Below are positions 25,261 to 57,800 of a stretch of DNA of 59,565 nucleotides, one piece after another. Position numbers and translations under genes: made by a program. The notes under the pieces were generated by a model. That model saw only the letters and a list, made by a program, of their open reading frames with translations. It ran no database searches and was not told where the DNA came from. Numbering within the stretch: position 1 is the first letter of the stretch; each line of letters starts with the position of its first letter. Origin of the DNA: Streptomyces longispororuber. GTDB taxonomy: Bacteria > Actinomycetota > Actinomycetes > Streptomycetales > Streptomycetaceae. The DNA lies in NCBI RefSeq assembly GCF_014656095.1, contig NZ_BNBT01000040.1, forward strand, positions 1 to 59,565. Reading direction: 5' to 3'.

Positions 25261-25263
25261 GTC

Positions 25264-45654
<20,391 letters not shown>

Positions 45655-45667
45655 GGTCTGGAGGTCC

Positions 45668-48600
45668 TCACCGTTCGTCGTGGTCGCTGTCGCCGCGTGC
45701 GGCGTCTTCGAGTTCGCTCAGGATCTGCTCCTCCACCGCGTCCGCCAGGGCGGCGACGGTGCGGTGGACCAGGACGTCGCGGGGCGTGAGACTCACGCCG
45801 AAGGCGTCGTTGGCCCGGGAGGCGATGAGCAGGGCGCGCAGGGAGTCGCCGCCGAGCGCGAGGTAGTCGTCCTCCACGCCCACGGTCACCTGGAGGACCT
45901 CCTCCCACAGGGCGGCCAGGGCCTCCTCGGTGGGGGTGCGCGGCGCGACGTGGCCGCTCGTCCGCTCCTGCTCGGGCGGGGGCGCGGGCAGGGCGGCCCG
46001 GTCGGTCTTGCCGTTCTCGGTGAGCGGGAAGCGGTCGAGGACGACGTACGCCGAGGGGACCATCGGGCCGGGCAGGGTGCGGGCGGCCTCGGCCCGCAGC
46101 TCGGCCGCGGTGGGCGGCTGCGTGCCGGGCGCGGCGAGCAGGTGGGCGACCAGGCGCGGCAGGCCCGGCTCGTCCTCGCGGACGCTCACCACGGCGTCGA
46201 GGACGCCCGGGTGGCGGGTGAGGGCGGCCTCGACCTCACCCGCCTCGATGCGGTGGCCGCGGAGCTTGAGCTGGTGGTCGGTGCGGCCCAGGTAGTGCAG
46301 CTCGCCGTGGCTGTCGCGGCGGACGAGGTCGCCGGTGCGGTACATGCGGGAGCCGGGCGGGCCGAACGGGTCGGCGGTGAACCGGGCCGCGGTCAGGGCG
46401 GGCCGGTTCAGGTAGCCGCGGGCCAGGGCCGGTCCACCGAGCCACAGTTCGCCCGCCACGCCGTCGGGGACCGGGCGCAGCCGGTCGTCGAGGACGTAGG
46501 CGCCGGTGGCGGGCAGCGGGCGGCCGATGGGCGGGGCGCCGCCGTCCGGGGTCAGCGGCGCGGACCAGGTGGCGACGACGGTGGCCTCGGTGGGCCCGTA
46601 GGAGTTGACCATGCGGTGGTGCGGGGCCCAGCGGGCGACCAGTTCGGGCCCGCAGGCGTCGGCGCCGACGGTCAGGGTCTTCAGGTCGGGCAGGGTGCCG
46701 GGGGTGTCCGGCGGCAGGGTGGCGAGCGCGGCGGGCGGCAGCAGCGTGTGGGTGACGCGCTCGCGGCGCAGCACCTCGGCCAGTTCCGCGCCGAGCAGCG
46801 GCCCGGGCGGGGGCACGACCAGGCGGGCGCCGTGCGGCAGGGACATGCACAGCTCAAGGACGGAGGCGTCGAAGCTGGGCGTGGCGAAGGCGAGGACCCG
46901 GTCACCGGGGGCGACCTGGTAGTGCGCGGCCTCGGCGGCGGCGAAGGCGGCCAGGCCGCGGTGGGTGACGACGACGCCCTTGGGGGTGCCGGTGGAGCCG
47001 GAGGTGTAGATGACGTACGCCGGGTCGTCCAGGTGCAGCGGGCGGACGCGGTCGGTGTCGGCGGGCCGGTGGTCGCCCGTGTCGGGGGCGGCCGCGAGGA
47101 GGGCGGCGACCTGCTCCGCGTCGAGGGTCTCGGCGGGCCGCGCGTCCCGCAGCATCAGGGCGACCCGCTCGGCGGGGTAGCCCGGGTCCACGGGCAGGAA
47201 CGCGGCGCCCGCCTTGGTGACGGCGAGCTGGGCGAGGACCATGTCCGCCGAGCGGGGCAGGACGAGGGCGACGAGGTCGCCGGGGCCGGTCCCGCGGGCG
47301 ATGAGCCGGTGGGCGAGGCGGTTCGCCCGCCGTTCGAGGTCGGCGTAGGTGAGGGACAGGCCCGGTGCGGTGAGGGCCGTCGCGGTGGGGGTGCGGTCCA
47401 CGGCGGCCTCGACCAGGGCGGGCAGCGTCGCCGGGGCGGCCGGGGCGAGCGCGGGGCGCGCGGGGCCGTGCAGCAGCCGCTCGCGGTCCTCGGGCGGCAG
47501 GATCTCGACGGCGTCCAGGCGGGTGTCGTCCTCGGCGGCGGCGAGCGCGCGCAGGGTGTGCAGGAGCTGGGCCGCGAGCGCCCGCGCGGTGGACTGTGTG
47601 AGGTAGCGGGGGTCGTGGCCCAGTTCGACGGCGAGGCGCTCGCCGGGCGAGACGACCACGGTGAGCGGGTAGTTGGTGGCCTCGCGGGCGTCGAGGTCGC
47701 GGACGTGGACGCCGTGGGCGCCCGCCGTGGCGTCGCCGACGGGGTAGTTCTCGAACACCACCAGGCTGTCGAAGAGGGGGGTGCCCGCGGGGACGCCGCT
47801 CAGGGCGTGCAGGTCGGTGAGCGGTACGTGGGCGTGGAGCCGGTCCTCGGCCGCCGCGGACTGGGTGCGGCGCAGCCACGCGCCGCACGGGGCGGCGCCG
47901 TCCACGGTGACCCGGGCGGGCAGGGTGGTGATGAACAGGCCGGTGATGGTGTCGGCGCCGGGCAGGTCCGCGGGCCGGCCGGAGACGGTGGTGCCGAAGC
48001 ACACGTCCTGCTCGCCGCTCCACCGGGACAGCAGCAGCGCCCAGGCGCCCTGCACGACGGAGTTGAGGGTGAGCCGGTGGCGGCGGGCGAAGTCGGCCAG
48101 GCGCCGGGTGTCGTCCTCCGGGAGCCGCTGGGACAGCCAGGTGCCGGAGCGGGCGGTGGCGCCCTGGGCGGGCCGGCGGTCGTAGGGCAGGGCGGTGGGC
48201 GCGGTGAGGTCGGCGAGGACGCCGCGCCAGTGCTCCTCGGCGCGGTCGTTGTCGCGGGCGGCGAGCCAGGCGGCGTAGTCGCCGAAGGGCCTGCGCTCGG
48301 GCAGGTGCGGTTCCTCGCCGCGGGCCAGGGCCGCGTGGGCGGCCATGACGTCGGACAGGACGTGGAAGACGCTCCACCCGTCGAGGAGGACGTGGTGGAA
48401 GGTCCACACGACGCGGACCTCGTCGGGGCCGAGCCGGATCAGGGTGACGCGCAGCAGGGGCGCCTGGTCGAGGGCGATGCCGCGGGCCTTGTCGGCGGCC
48501 AGCAGCCGCTCCAGGTCGGCGGCGCGGTCCTGGGGCGGCAGGGCGCTCCAGTCGAGCGTGGTGACGGGCAGGGTGACGTCCCGGCGCACGACCTGGAGGG

Positions 48601-48810
48601 GTTCGGGGACCCCGCTCAGGGCGACGGCGGTGCGCAGCACGGGGGTGCGGTCGACGACGTGCTGCCAGGCGGCGGCCAGCAGCCGGGGGTCGCGCACGCC
48701 GTCGGCCACGAAGGTGATCTGCTCGGTGTACAGGCCCTCGCCCGGTTCGTCCATGCCGTGGACGACCATGCCGGTCTGGGTCGGGGTGAGGGGGTAGATG
48801 TCGGTCACGT
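45668..48810 (-). other. NRPS-B module 3: C(DCL)-A(Tyr-like/hydrophobic)-T
   Basis: C spans about 48810-47450, A 47430-46000 and T has [16 protein letters not shown] near 45850. The A code reads D-A-L-L-T-G-S-V-V-K from [24 protein letters not shown] and [11 protein letters not shown]. It differs from the tyrosine code DALVTGAVVK at two positions and from module 8 at one. There is no E domain and the next C domain is LCL, so an L-residue is expected. The carrier differs from the others (GGDSLRAL instead of GGDSILSI), as suits a C-terminal carrier not facing an epimerase. Confidence 0.78.
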
Positions 48811-51800
48811 CGCCGCCGGTGCCGGCCAGGCGGTCGACGGCCCGCTGGTCAAGGGAGGCGAGCGGGAAGTCGGAGGGCGTGCGGCCGCCGGCGCCGGGCG
48901 TCGCGCAGTGCGCCACGATCGCCCGCAGTTCGTCGGTGAGCTCGGCCGCGAGGCGGGCGACGGTGTCGCGGTGGTGCACCTCGCGGGAGTAGGACCAGGT
49001 GAACTCCAGGCGCTTGTCGGTGACGTGGCCGAGGACGTCGATGAGGTGCGGCCGGTCGGCCGTCCGGTCGGCGCCGCCGGTGAGGCCGTCGCAGGGGGCG
49101 TGGAGCAGGCCGCCCGCGGCGGTGGCCGCGTCCTGCTGGCCCAGGTAGTTGAAGGCGATCTGCGGCAGGGCGGGCAGGTGCTGTCCGGCTGTGGGGTGCA
49201 GGTGGCGCAGGGCGCCGTAGCCGATGCCGCCGTGCGGGACGGCCCGCAGGGTCTCCTTGACGGACTTCAGGGCGGTGCCGGTGTCCGCGTCCCGGGGCAC
49301 GTCGAGGGCCACGGGGAACATGCTGGTGAACCAGCCGACGGTGCGGGACAGGTCGACGTCGTCGAAGAGGTGCTCCCGGCCGTGGCCCTCCAGGGCCACC
49401 GTGACCCGGTCGCGGCCCGTCCAGCGGGCCAGAACCCGGCCGAGGGCGCACAGCAGGACGTCGTTGACGCGGGTGCGGTAGACGTCGGGCACGTCCTGGA
49501 GGAGGCGCCGGGTCTCGTCGCCGTCCAGGCCTGCGGTGACCGTCTCCTCGCAGGTGCCGGCGTTGCTTCCGCCGCGGTCGACGGGCAGCGGCGCGGTGTC
49601 GGACAGGGCGCTCCAGCGGGCGAGTTCGGCGTCGAAGCCGCCGGCCTGGGTGTGGGCGGCCAGGCGGTGCGCCCAGGCCTGGAAGGAGGTGGTCTTGGGA
49701 CCGAGGTCCGGCTCCTGCCCGGCGCGGACGGCCCGGTAGGCGCGGTCCAGGTCCTCCAGGAGGAGGTGCCAGGACACCGCGTCCACCACCAGGTGGTGCG
49801 CGGCGAGCAGCAGGACGGGCCGCCGGTCGTCGTCCAGGTGGCACAGCGCGGCCTTCACCAGGGGCCCGGTGTCCAGGTCGAAACCGTCGCACAGGGCGTC
49901 GGTGAGCGCGCGCAGGGCGGCTTCGGGGGCGCCGCCGGTCAGGGTGTGCGTCTCCAGGTGGGGCGGTGCCCCGGGCGGGGCGCCGTGCTGATGCCTGCGG
50001 CCGTCGCCGTCGGCCGGGAAGCGCTGCCGCAGGGCGTCGTGGTGGGTGAGGACGGCGGCCAGGGCGGTGCGCAGCGCCGTCTCGTCGGTGTCGGCGGCCA
50101 GGTGGTACGAGACGGCCTGGGTGAGGCGCGCCGGGTCGCCGGGCAGGGTGTCGAACAGCCAGTGCTGGACCGGGGTGAGCGGGGCCTCGCCGACGACGGG
50201 GCCCTGGTCGGCCGCGGCGGCGGGGGCGGGCAGGTCCTCCGCGGCGGCGGCGAGTCCGGCGACCGTCGGGTGGCGGAACAGGTGGCGCGGGGTGAGCGCG
50301 AGGCCCGCCCTGCGGGCGGCGGAGACGATCTGGATGCCGAGGATGGAGTCGCCGCCGAGAGCGAAGTAGTTGTCCTCGGTGCCGACCTCGGGCACGCCGA
50401 GGACCTCCGCCCAGATCGCGGCGAGGGTCTTCTCGGCGGCGGTGCGCGGGGGGCTGGCGCTGCCGGCTGCTGGGGCGGCCCACACCGGGTCGGGCAGGGC
50501 GCGGCGGTCGAGCTTGCCGGTGGTGCCGAGCGGCAGTCGCTCCAGCGGCGTCACCACGGACGGCACCAGGTGGTCGGGGAGCGTCCGCGCGAGGAAGGCG
50601 CGCAGCTCGGCGGGGGCCGGGGCCGCGGGGCCGCGGGGCACCGCGTACGCGACGAGGCGCCGGTGGCCGTCGCGCTCCACCACGCGGGCCGCGGCCGCGG
50701 CCACGTCCGGGTGCCCGGCGAGGGCGGCCTCGACCTCGCCCAGTTCGATGCGGAAGCCGCGGACCTTCACCTGGTCGTCGCCGCGGCCGAGGTAGAGCAG
50801 GTCCCCGTCGGCGCTCCAGCGCACGCGGTCGCCGGTGCGGTACATGCGGCTGCCGGGCGGGCCGTAGGGGTCGGGCAGGAAGCGGGACGCGGTCAGGGCG
50901 GGGCGGTCCAGGTAGCCGCGGGCGACACCGGTGCCGGCCAGGTACAGCTCGCCGGGCGCGCCGACGGGCACCGGCCGCAGCCGCTCGTCGAGGACGTAGG
51001 CGCGGGCCCCGCCGACGGGCCTGCCGATGGGCGGGACGCGGTCGGGGGCCTCGGGGTCGCAGGTGTGGGCGGTGGCGTAGACGGTGGCCTCGGTGGGCCC
51101 GTAGATGTTGAGGACCTGGCAGCCGGGCACGGCCGCGCGGACGTCGCGGACGGTCCGCGGCGGCAGGGCCTCCCCGGCCAGGACGACGGTGTCGGCGGTG
51201 ACGTGGACGGTGTCCTCCGCCAGGAGCCGCCCCAGGGCGGAGGGGACCGCGCTCAACAGGCCCGCGCGCCAGGGCCCTTCGCGTTCGGCGAGGGCCAGCA
51301 GGTCGTGGACGACCTCGACGCTGCCGCCCGCGAGCAGCGGGGAGAAGATCTCGAACACCGACACGTCGAAGTTGAGCGAGGTGGAGGCCACCACGTGGTC
51401 GAGCCCGCGGTCGGCGAAGGCGGTGGCGGCCCAGTCGGTGAGGGCCACGACCGACGCGTGGGCGACGACGACGCCCTTGGGGCGGCCGGTGGAGCCGGAG
51501 GTGTGGATGACGTAGGCGGGGTGGCCGGGCAGCAGCCGTCCGCGCCGCTCGTCGTCGCCGATCGCGTCCGGGGACAGGGCGGCCAGGCGCGCGGCGCACT
51601 CCGGGTCGTCGAGGACGACGCGGGTCCAGGGCCCGTCCGGCAGCCTCCCGGCGCTCGCCGTGCTGGTGACGACCGCTTCGGGGCGTACGTCGTCGAAGAG
51701 GAAGGCGAGGCGTTCGGCGGGGTAGCCGGGGTCCACCGGCAGATAGGCGGCGCCGCTCTTGAGGATGGCGAGGAGCGCCACGACGAGGTCGGCGGTGCGC

Positions 51801-54800
51801 GGCAGGGCCACGGCGACGAACCGCTCGGGTCCGGCGCCGGCGCCGGCGAGGAGCCGGGCCAGGCGGTTGGAGCGCTCGTCGAGCTGGCGGTAGGTCAGGC
51901 GCTCGGCGCCGCAGCGCACGGCGACGGCGTCGGGGGTGCGGGCGGCCTGCTCCCCGAACACGTCGGGCAGCACCTTGGGCGGCGCCGGGACGGTCCGGCC
52001 GCCGAAGCGGTCGAGGAGCGCGCGGGCTCGGCCGTCGTCGAGGAGCGGGAGTTCGTCCAGGCGGCGGCCGGGGTCGGTGGCCATCTCCGTGAGCAGGGTG
52101 CGCAGGCTCGCGCCGAGGGCCTCGACCGTGGCGGCGTCGAAGGCCTGCGGGTCGTAGTCGAGCAGGACCGCGAGGTCGTCGCCGGGAGCGACCACCACGC
52201 TGAGCGGGTAGTTGGTGGGTTCCAGGTCGCGCTCCTGCTCGACGGCCAGGCCGTGGCGGGCCACGGCGTCCGCGTCGAACGGGTAGTTCTCGAAGACCAC
52301 GATGCTGTCGAACAGGTTGGTGCCGCCGGGCACGTCGCTCCAGGTCTGGATCTGGGCGAGGGAGACGAAGTCGTGGCGCCGGGACTCCGACTGCGCGGCC
52401 TGGAGGTCGCCCAGCCAGTCGAGGAGGGGCCTGCGGCCGTCGATCCGCGCCCGGGTGGGCAGGGTGTTGATGAACACGCCGACCATGGAGGTGACGCCGG
52501 GCAGTTCGGCGGGGCGGCCCGAGACGGTGGTGCCGAACACCACGTCGTCCCCGCCGCCGTACCGCGACAGGAGCAGCGCCCAGGCGCCCTGGAGCACGGT
52601 GCTGACGGTCAGGCCCGCGTGCTGCGCCGTCGCGCGCAGCCGGGCGGACACGTCGGGGCCGAGCGTGACGTGGACCGAGCCGGAGGACGAGGCGCGGTGG
52701 GCCTCCTCGGCCCTGCGGTCGCGCGGGAGTTCGGTGGGCACGGAGAACCCGGCCAGCGCCTCGCGCCAGTACCGTTCCGCCCGCGCGGTGTCCCGGCGCG
52801 CCAGCCAGGCCAGGTAGTCGCGGAAGGGCGCGCGGTCGGGGACGTCCGGGCGGCGGCCCGCGGTCAGGGCCGCGTACCGCTCGCACACCTCGTCGAAGAC
52901 CTGGGCGGCGCTCCACCCGTCGAGCAGGGCGTGGTGGAAGGTCCACACCACGCGTACGCGCTCCGGCGCCAGCCGGATCAGGGCGAGCCGCATCAGCGGG
53001 GCCTCGCCCAGGTCGATCCCGGCGTCGCGGTCCTCGGCGAGGAGCCGCTCGGTCTGCGCGGCGACGTCCTCGGCGCTCCGGCCCCGCCAGTCGTGGTGGG
53101 TGACGGGCACGGTGGCCCGCCGCCGCACGAGCTGGAGGGGTTCGCCGGTCTCCTGCCACACCAGGCGGGTGCGCAGCATCGGGTTGGCGTCCGCCGTGTG
53201 CTGCCAGGCCTCGGCCAGGGCGCCCGGGTCGGTGACGCCGCGCAGCACGAACTGGACCTGGTTGACGTAGGCGCGGGCGTCGGGGTCGAGCAGGCTGTGG
53301 AAGAGCATGCCCGCCTGCATCGGCGTGAGCGGGTACAGGTCGGCGACGTCGCCGCCGTCGCCGACGACCCGGTCGAGGGTCTCCTGGTCCACGCGGGCCA
53401 GCGGGAAGTCGGAGGGCGTACGGCCGCCGACGCCGTCGCGGCGGCAGTGCGCGACGATGTCCCGCAGGGCGCGCAGCATGCCGTCCGCGAGGCGCGCCAC
53501 CGTCTCCTCGCGGTGCAGGCGGCGGCCGTAGTACCAGGTGATCTCCAGTTCGCCGTCCGCGACGCGGGCGACGACGTCCAGCAGGTGCGGGCGCCGAGCC
53601 TCGGGCGCCTCGGCGCCGCCGAGGCCGCCGGGCACGGAGCGCACCAGCGCCCCTCCCCCGGCGGACCAGTCGAACCGGCCCAGGTAGTTGAAGCTGATGC
53701 CGGGGGCCGGGGCGGCGCGCAGCCGCTCGTCCCGGGCGAGGTGGCGCAGGGCGCCGTAGCCGATGCCGCGGTCCGGGACCGCGCGCACCTGCTCCTTCAC
53801 GGACTTCAGGGCGGTGCCCCAGTCCCCGTCCGGCACGGTGAGGGCCACCGGGTACAGGCTGGTGAACCAGCCGACGGTGCGGGACAGGTCGACGTCGTCG
53901 AAGAGCTGGTCCTCGCGGCCGTGCCCCTCCAGGCCGACGGCCACGGTGCGGTGTCCGGTCCACGCGGTGAGGACCCGGCCGAGGGCGGTGAGCAGGGCGT
54001 CGTCGATGCGGGTGCGGTAGGCGCCGGGGACCGTGCGCAGCAGGTCGTCGGTGTGCCGGCGGTCCAGGCGTACGGTGACCGCGCGGGCGTCGGCCATGGT
54101 GTTGGCGTCGGCGGGGTCGTGCCCGGGGTCGCTCGGGTGGTCGCCGGGCTGAGCGGTGGGCTGGTCGACGGGCAGGTCCACGGGCAGGGGTGCGGCGCAG
54201 TGTCCCGCGACGGTCTGCCAGTGCTCGCGCTGTGCGGCGAAGCCGTCGGCCTCGGTGTGCGCGCGCAGCCGCCGGGTCCACTCCTGCACGGAGGTGGTGC
54301 GCTCCGGCAGGGTGACCTGCTCCCCCGCCCTGGCCCGCGCGTAGGCGGTGTCGAGGTCTTCGAGCAGGACGCGCCAGGAGACGCCGTCGACGACCAGGTG
54401 GTGCACGGCCAGGAGCAGCCGCGGGCGGCCGCCGCCGAGGAACAGGCGCGCGCACAGCAGCGGGCCGGTGTCCAGGCGGAAGGCGGCGTGGGCCGCGGCG
54501 GTGAGCCGGGCCTCGGCCTCCTCGGCCGCAGCGGCGGTAAGGCCGCGCAGGTCGTGCACCCGCAGCAACTCGGGGGCCGCCGTGCCGGGGGCGGGGCACT
54601 CCTGGCGCCACGCGCCGCCGGTGCCGCTGCTCTCGGTGCCGCTGCCCTCGGCTCCGTCGTCGAGGCGTACGAACCGGGAGCGCAGGGCGTCGTGGTGCTC
54701 CCAGAGCGCGGTCAGGGCCCGGGCCAGGGCGTCCGGGTCGACGTCGTCGTCCGTCTCCACGACGAGGGCCTGGTCGAAGAACTCGGGGCGCCGCGGCGCG

Positions 54801-57800
54801 GCGTCGAGGAACCAGTGCTGGATGGGTGCGAGCGCCACCTCGCCGGAGACCGGGCCGGTCCCCGCGACGGTCCGCGCGGTGCCGGTGGCGGCGGCCAGGG
54901 CGGCGACCGTCGGGTGGCGGAACAGGTCCCTGGGGGTCAGGCCCAGACCGGCGGCGCGGGCGCGGGAGACCACCTGGATGCTGAGGATCGAGTCGCCGCC
55001 CAGCATGAAGAAGTTGTCGTCGGCGCCGACGCGCTCCACGCCGAGGAGTTCCGCCCAGATGTCGGCGAGGATCCGCTCGGCCTCGGTGCGGGGTGCGCGG
55101 TAGGCGGTGTCGGCCGCCGACCAGTCGGGCTCCGGCAGTTCGCGCCGGTCGACCTTGCCGTTGGCGGTCAGCGGCAGCGCGGGCACGCTCACGAACGCGG
55201 CGGGCAGCATGTAGTCGGGCAGGTCGGCCGACAGGTGCGCGCGCAGGTCGGCCGCCGGGGGCGCGCCCTCGGCCCGCGCCGGTACGAGGTGGGCGGCCAG
55301 GCGCTTGCGGCCGGCGTGCTCGTACACCGAGACGACGGCCTCGGCGACGTCGGCGTGCGCGGTGAGGCGGGCCTCGATCTCGGCGGGCTCGACGCGGAAC
55401 CCGCGGATCTTGATCTGGTCGTCGGCGCGCCCCACGAAGACCAGCTCGCCGTCGCCGCTCCAGCGCACGACGTCGCCGGTGCGGTACATGCGGGCGCCGG
55501 GCGGGCCGAACGGGTCGGCCACGTAGCGCGCGGCACTCGCCCCGGCGTCGCCCGCGTAGCCGCGGGCGAGACCGGCCCCGGCGACGTACAACTCCCCTGG
55601 CACGCCCGGTGGTTGCTGCTGGAGCGCCTCGTCGAGGACGTACACGCGGGTGTTGTCGAGGGGGCGTCCGATGGGCAGCACCGGGGGCAGCGGGTCCCCG
55701 GTCCGGTAGGCGCGGCGGGTGGCGAAGGTGGTGGTCTCGGTGGGGCCGTAGCCGTCGACGACGGTGAGGTCGGGGCAGGCCTCCAGGACGCGGCGCACCA
55801 CCGCGCCCCGCACGGCCTCGCCGCCGGTCCACACCTCCCGCGCGCCGCGCAGGCAGGCGGGGTCCTCCTGGGCGAGCAGCCGGAACAGGCCCGCGGTGAG
55901 CCACAGGTGGCGTACGCCCCGCTCGGTGACGGCCCGGCGGACGACGGCGGCGTCCACCTCGCCCGCCGGGGCGAGGACGGCCGTGCCGCCGCGCAGCAGC
56001 GGCACCCACAGCTCGTAGGTGGAGGCGTCGAAGGCGTGCGGGGAGTGCACGAGGACCCGGTCGTGACCGGTGAAGGACCGGTCGAGGGCGAGCGCGGCGA
56101 CGTCGCGCTGGCGCGCGGCGACGCCCTTGGGGGTGCCGGTGGAGCCGGAGGTGAACATCAGGTACTGGACGTTGTCCGGCCGCACGGGGACGGCAGGGGC
56201 GATGGTCCGGTCCGGCAGGGCGCCTGCGCGGGTGCCGCCCGGAAGCGCGGTGGCTCCGGGGGCGCCGTCCGGCAGCAGGACCGTGCCGTCCGGGAGCACC
56301 TCGCGGGCGGTGTCCTCCCAGGCGGCGTCGGTGAGCAGCAGGCGCGCGCCCGCCTCGGCCAGCATGCGCCGCAGCCGCTCGTGCGGCGCCCTGCCGTCCA
56401 GGGGGACGAAGACGCCGCCGGTGCGGACGAGGGCGAGCTGCGTGACGACCAGGGTGACCGAGCGGTCCATCAGGACGCCCACGGGCACCTCGACGGCCAC
56501 GCCGTGCGCGGCCAGGCGAGCGGCCAGGGCCTCGGCCCGGGCGTCCAGCTCGCGGTAGGTGAGCCGTTCGTCCCCGGCGTCCAGGGCCACGGCGTCGGGC
56601 GTCCGCCGCACCTGGGCGGCGAACAGCTCCGCCACGGTGGCCTCGGGGACCTCGGCGGCGGTGTCGTTCCACTCGTCGAGGACCTGGCGGCGGCGGTCGG
56701 GCGTCAGCAGCGGCAGCCGCGCGGGGGCGCGCTCGGGGCCGGTGGCCATGCCCTCCAGGAGGACGGTCAGGTACTCCGCCGTCCGCTCGGCGGTGGCGGT
56801 GTCGAACAGCGCGGGGTCGTAGCCCAGGCGCAGGGTGAGTTCCGCGCCGGGGTAGGCCACGAGGCTAAGCGGGTAGTTGGTGGTCTCGATGCCGTCCAGG
56901 CCGCTCAGCCGCAGCCCGTGGGCGGCGGCGAGGCCGTCGTCGACGGGGTAGTTCTCGAAGACGACGATGGTGTCGAACAGGCCGACGCGCTCGGGCAGTT
57001 CGGTGCAGGCCTTCATCCGCGTCAGCGGCACGTAGTCGAAGCGGCGGTCCTCGCTCTGTTCGTGCTGGAGGGAGCGCAGCCAGTCGAGGAGCGTTCCCTC
57101 ACGGGGCACGGTGACCCGGGTGGGCAGGGTGGCGATGAACAGGCCGGTGATGTCCTCGGCGCCGGGCAGCTCGGGGGGCCGGCCGGAGACGGTGGTGCCG
57201 AAGACGACGTCGTCACGGCCCGTCTGACGGCTGAGGAGCAGCGCCCAGGCGCCCTGCACCAGGGTGTTGAGGGTCAGGCCCGCCGTGCGGGCCAGGTCCT
57301 CCAGGGCGCGGGTGGTGGCCTCCGGCACGCGGACGCTGACGCCCTCGGAGGACTCGGCGCGGTGGGTCTCGCGGGGCTCGCGGTCGTAGGGCGGCGTGGT
57401 CGGCTCGGCCAGACCGGCGAGGCGCCGGTGCCAGTGCTCCTCGGCCCCGGCCCAGTCGCGGTCGCGCAGCCAGGCCACGTAGTCGCGGAACGGGCGGCGC
57501 TCGGGCAGGGCTCCGTCGCCGGGGGCGCGCCCGGAGAGCTGGGCGTGGCAGGCGAAGACGTCGGAGAGGACCTGGAACAGGCTCCAGCCGTCCAGCGCGA
57601 GGTGGTGGAAGGACCACACCACGTGCACGGCGTCGTCGGCGATCCGGGCGAGCACCAGCCGCTGGACCGGGTCCCGCGCCAGGTCGACGCCGCGCGCGCG
57701 GTCGGCGTCGAGGAGGTCCCGCAGGCGGCGCGCCCGCTCGTCGGCGGGCAGGCCGCGCCAGTCCAGGTGGGTGACCGGCACCGGCACGTCGCGCCGCACC

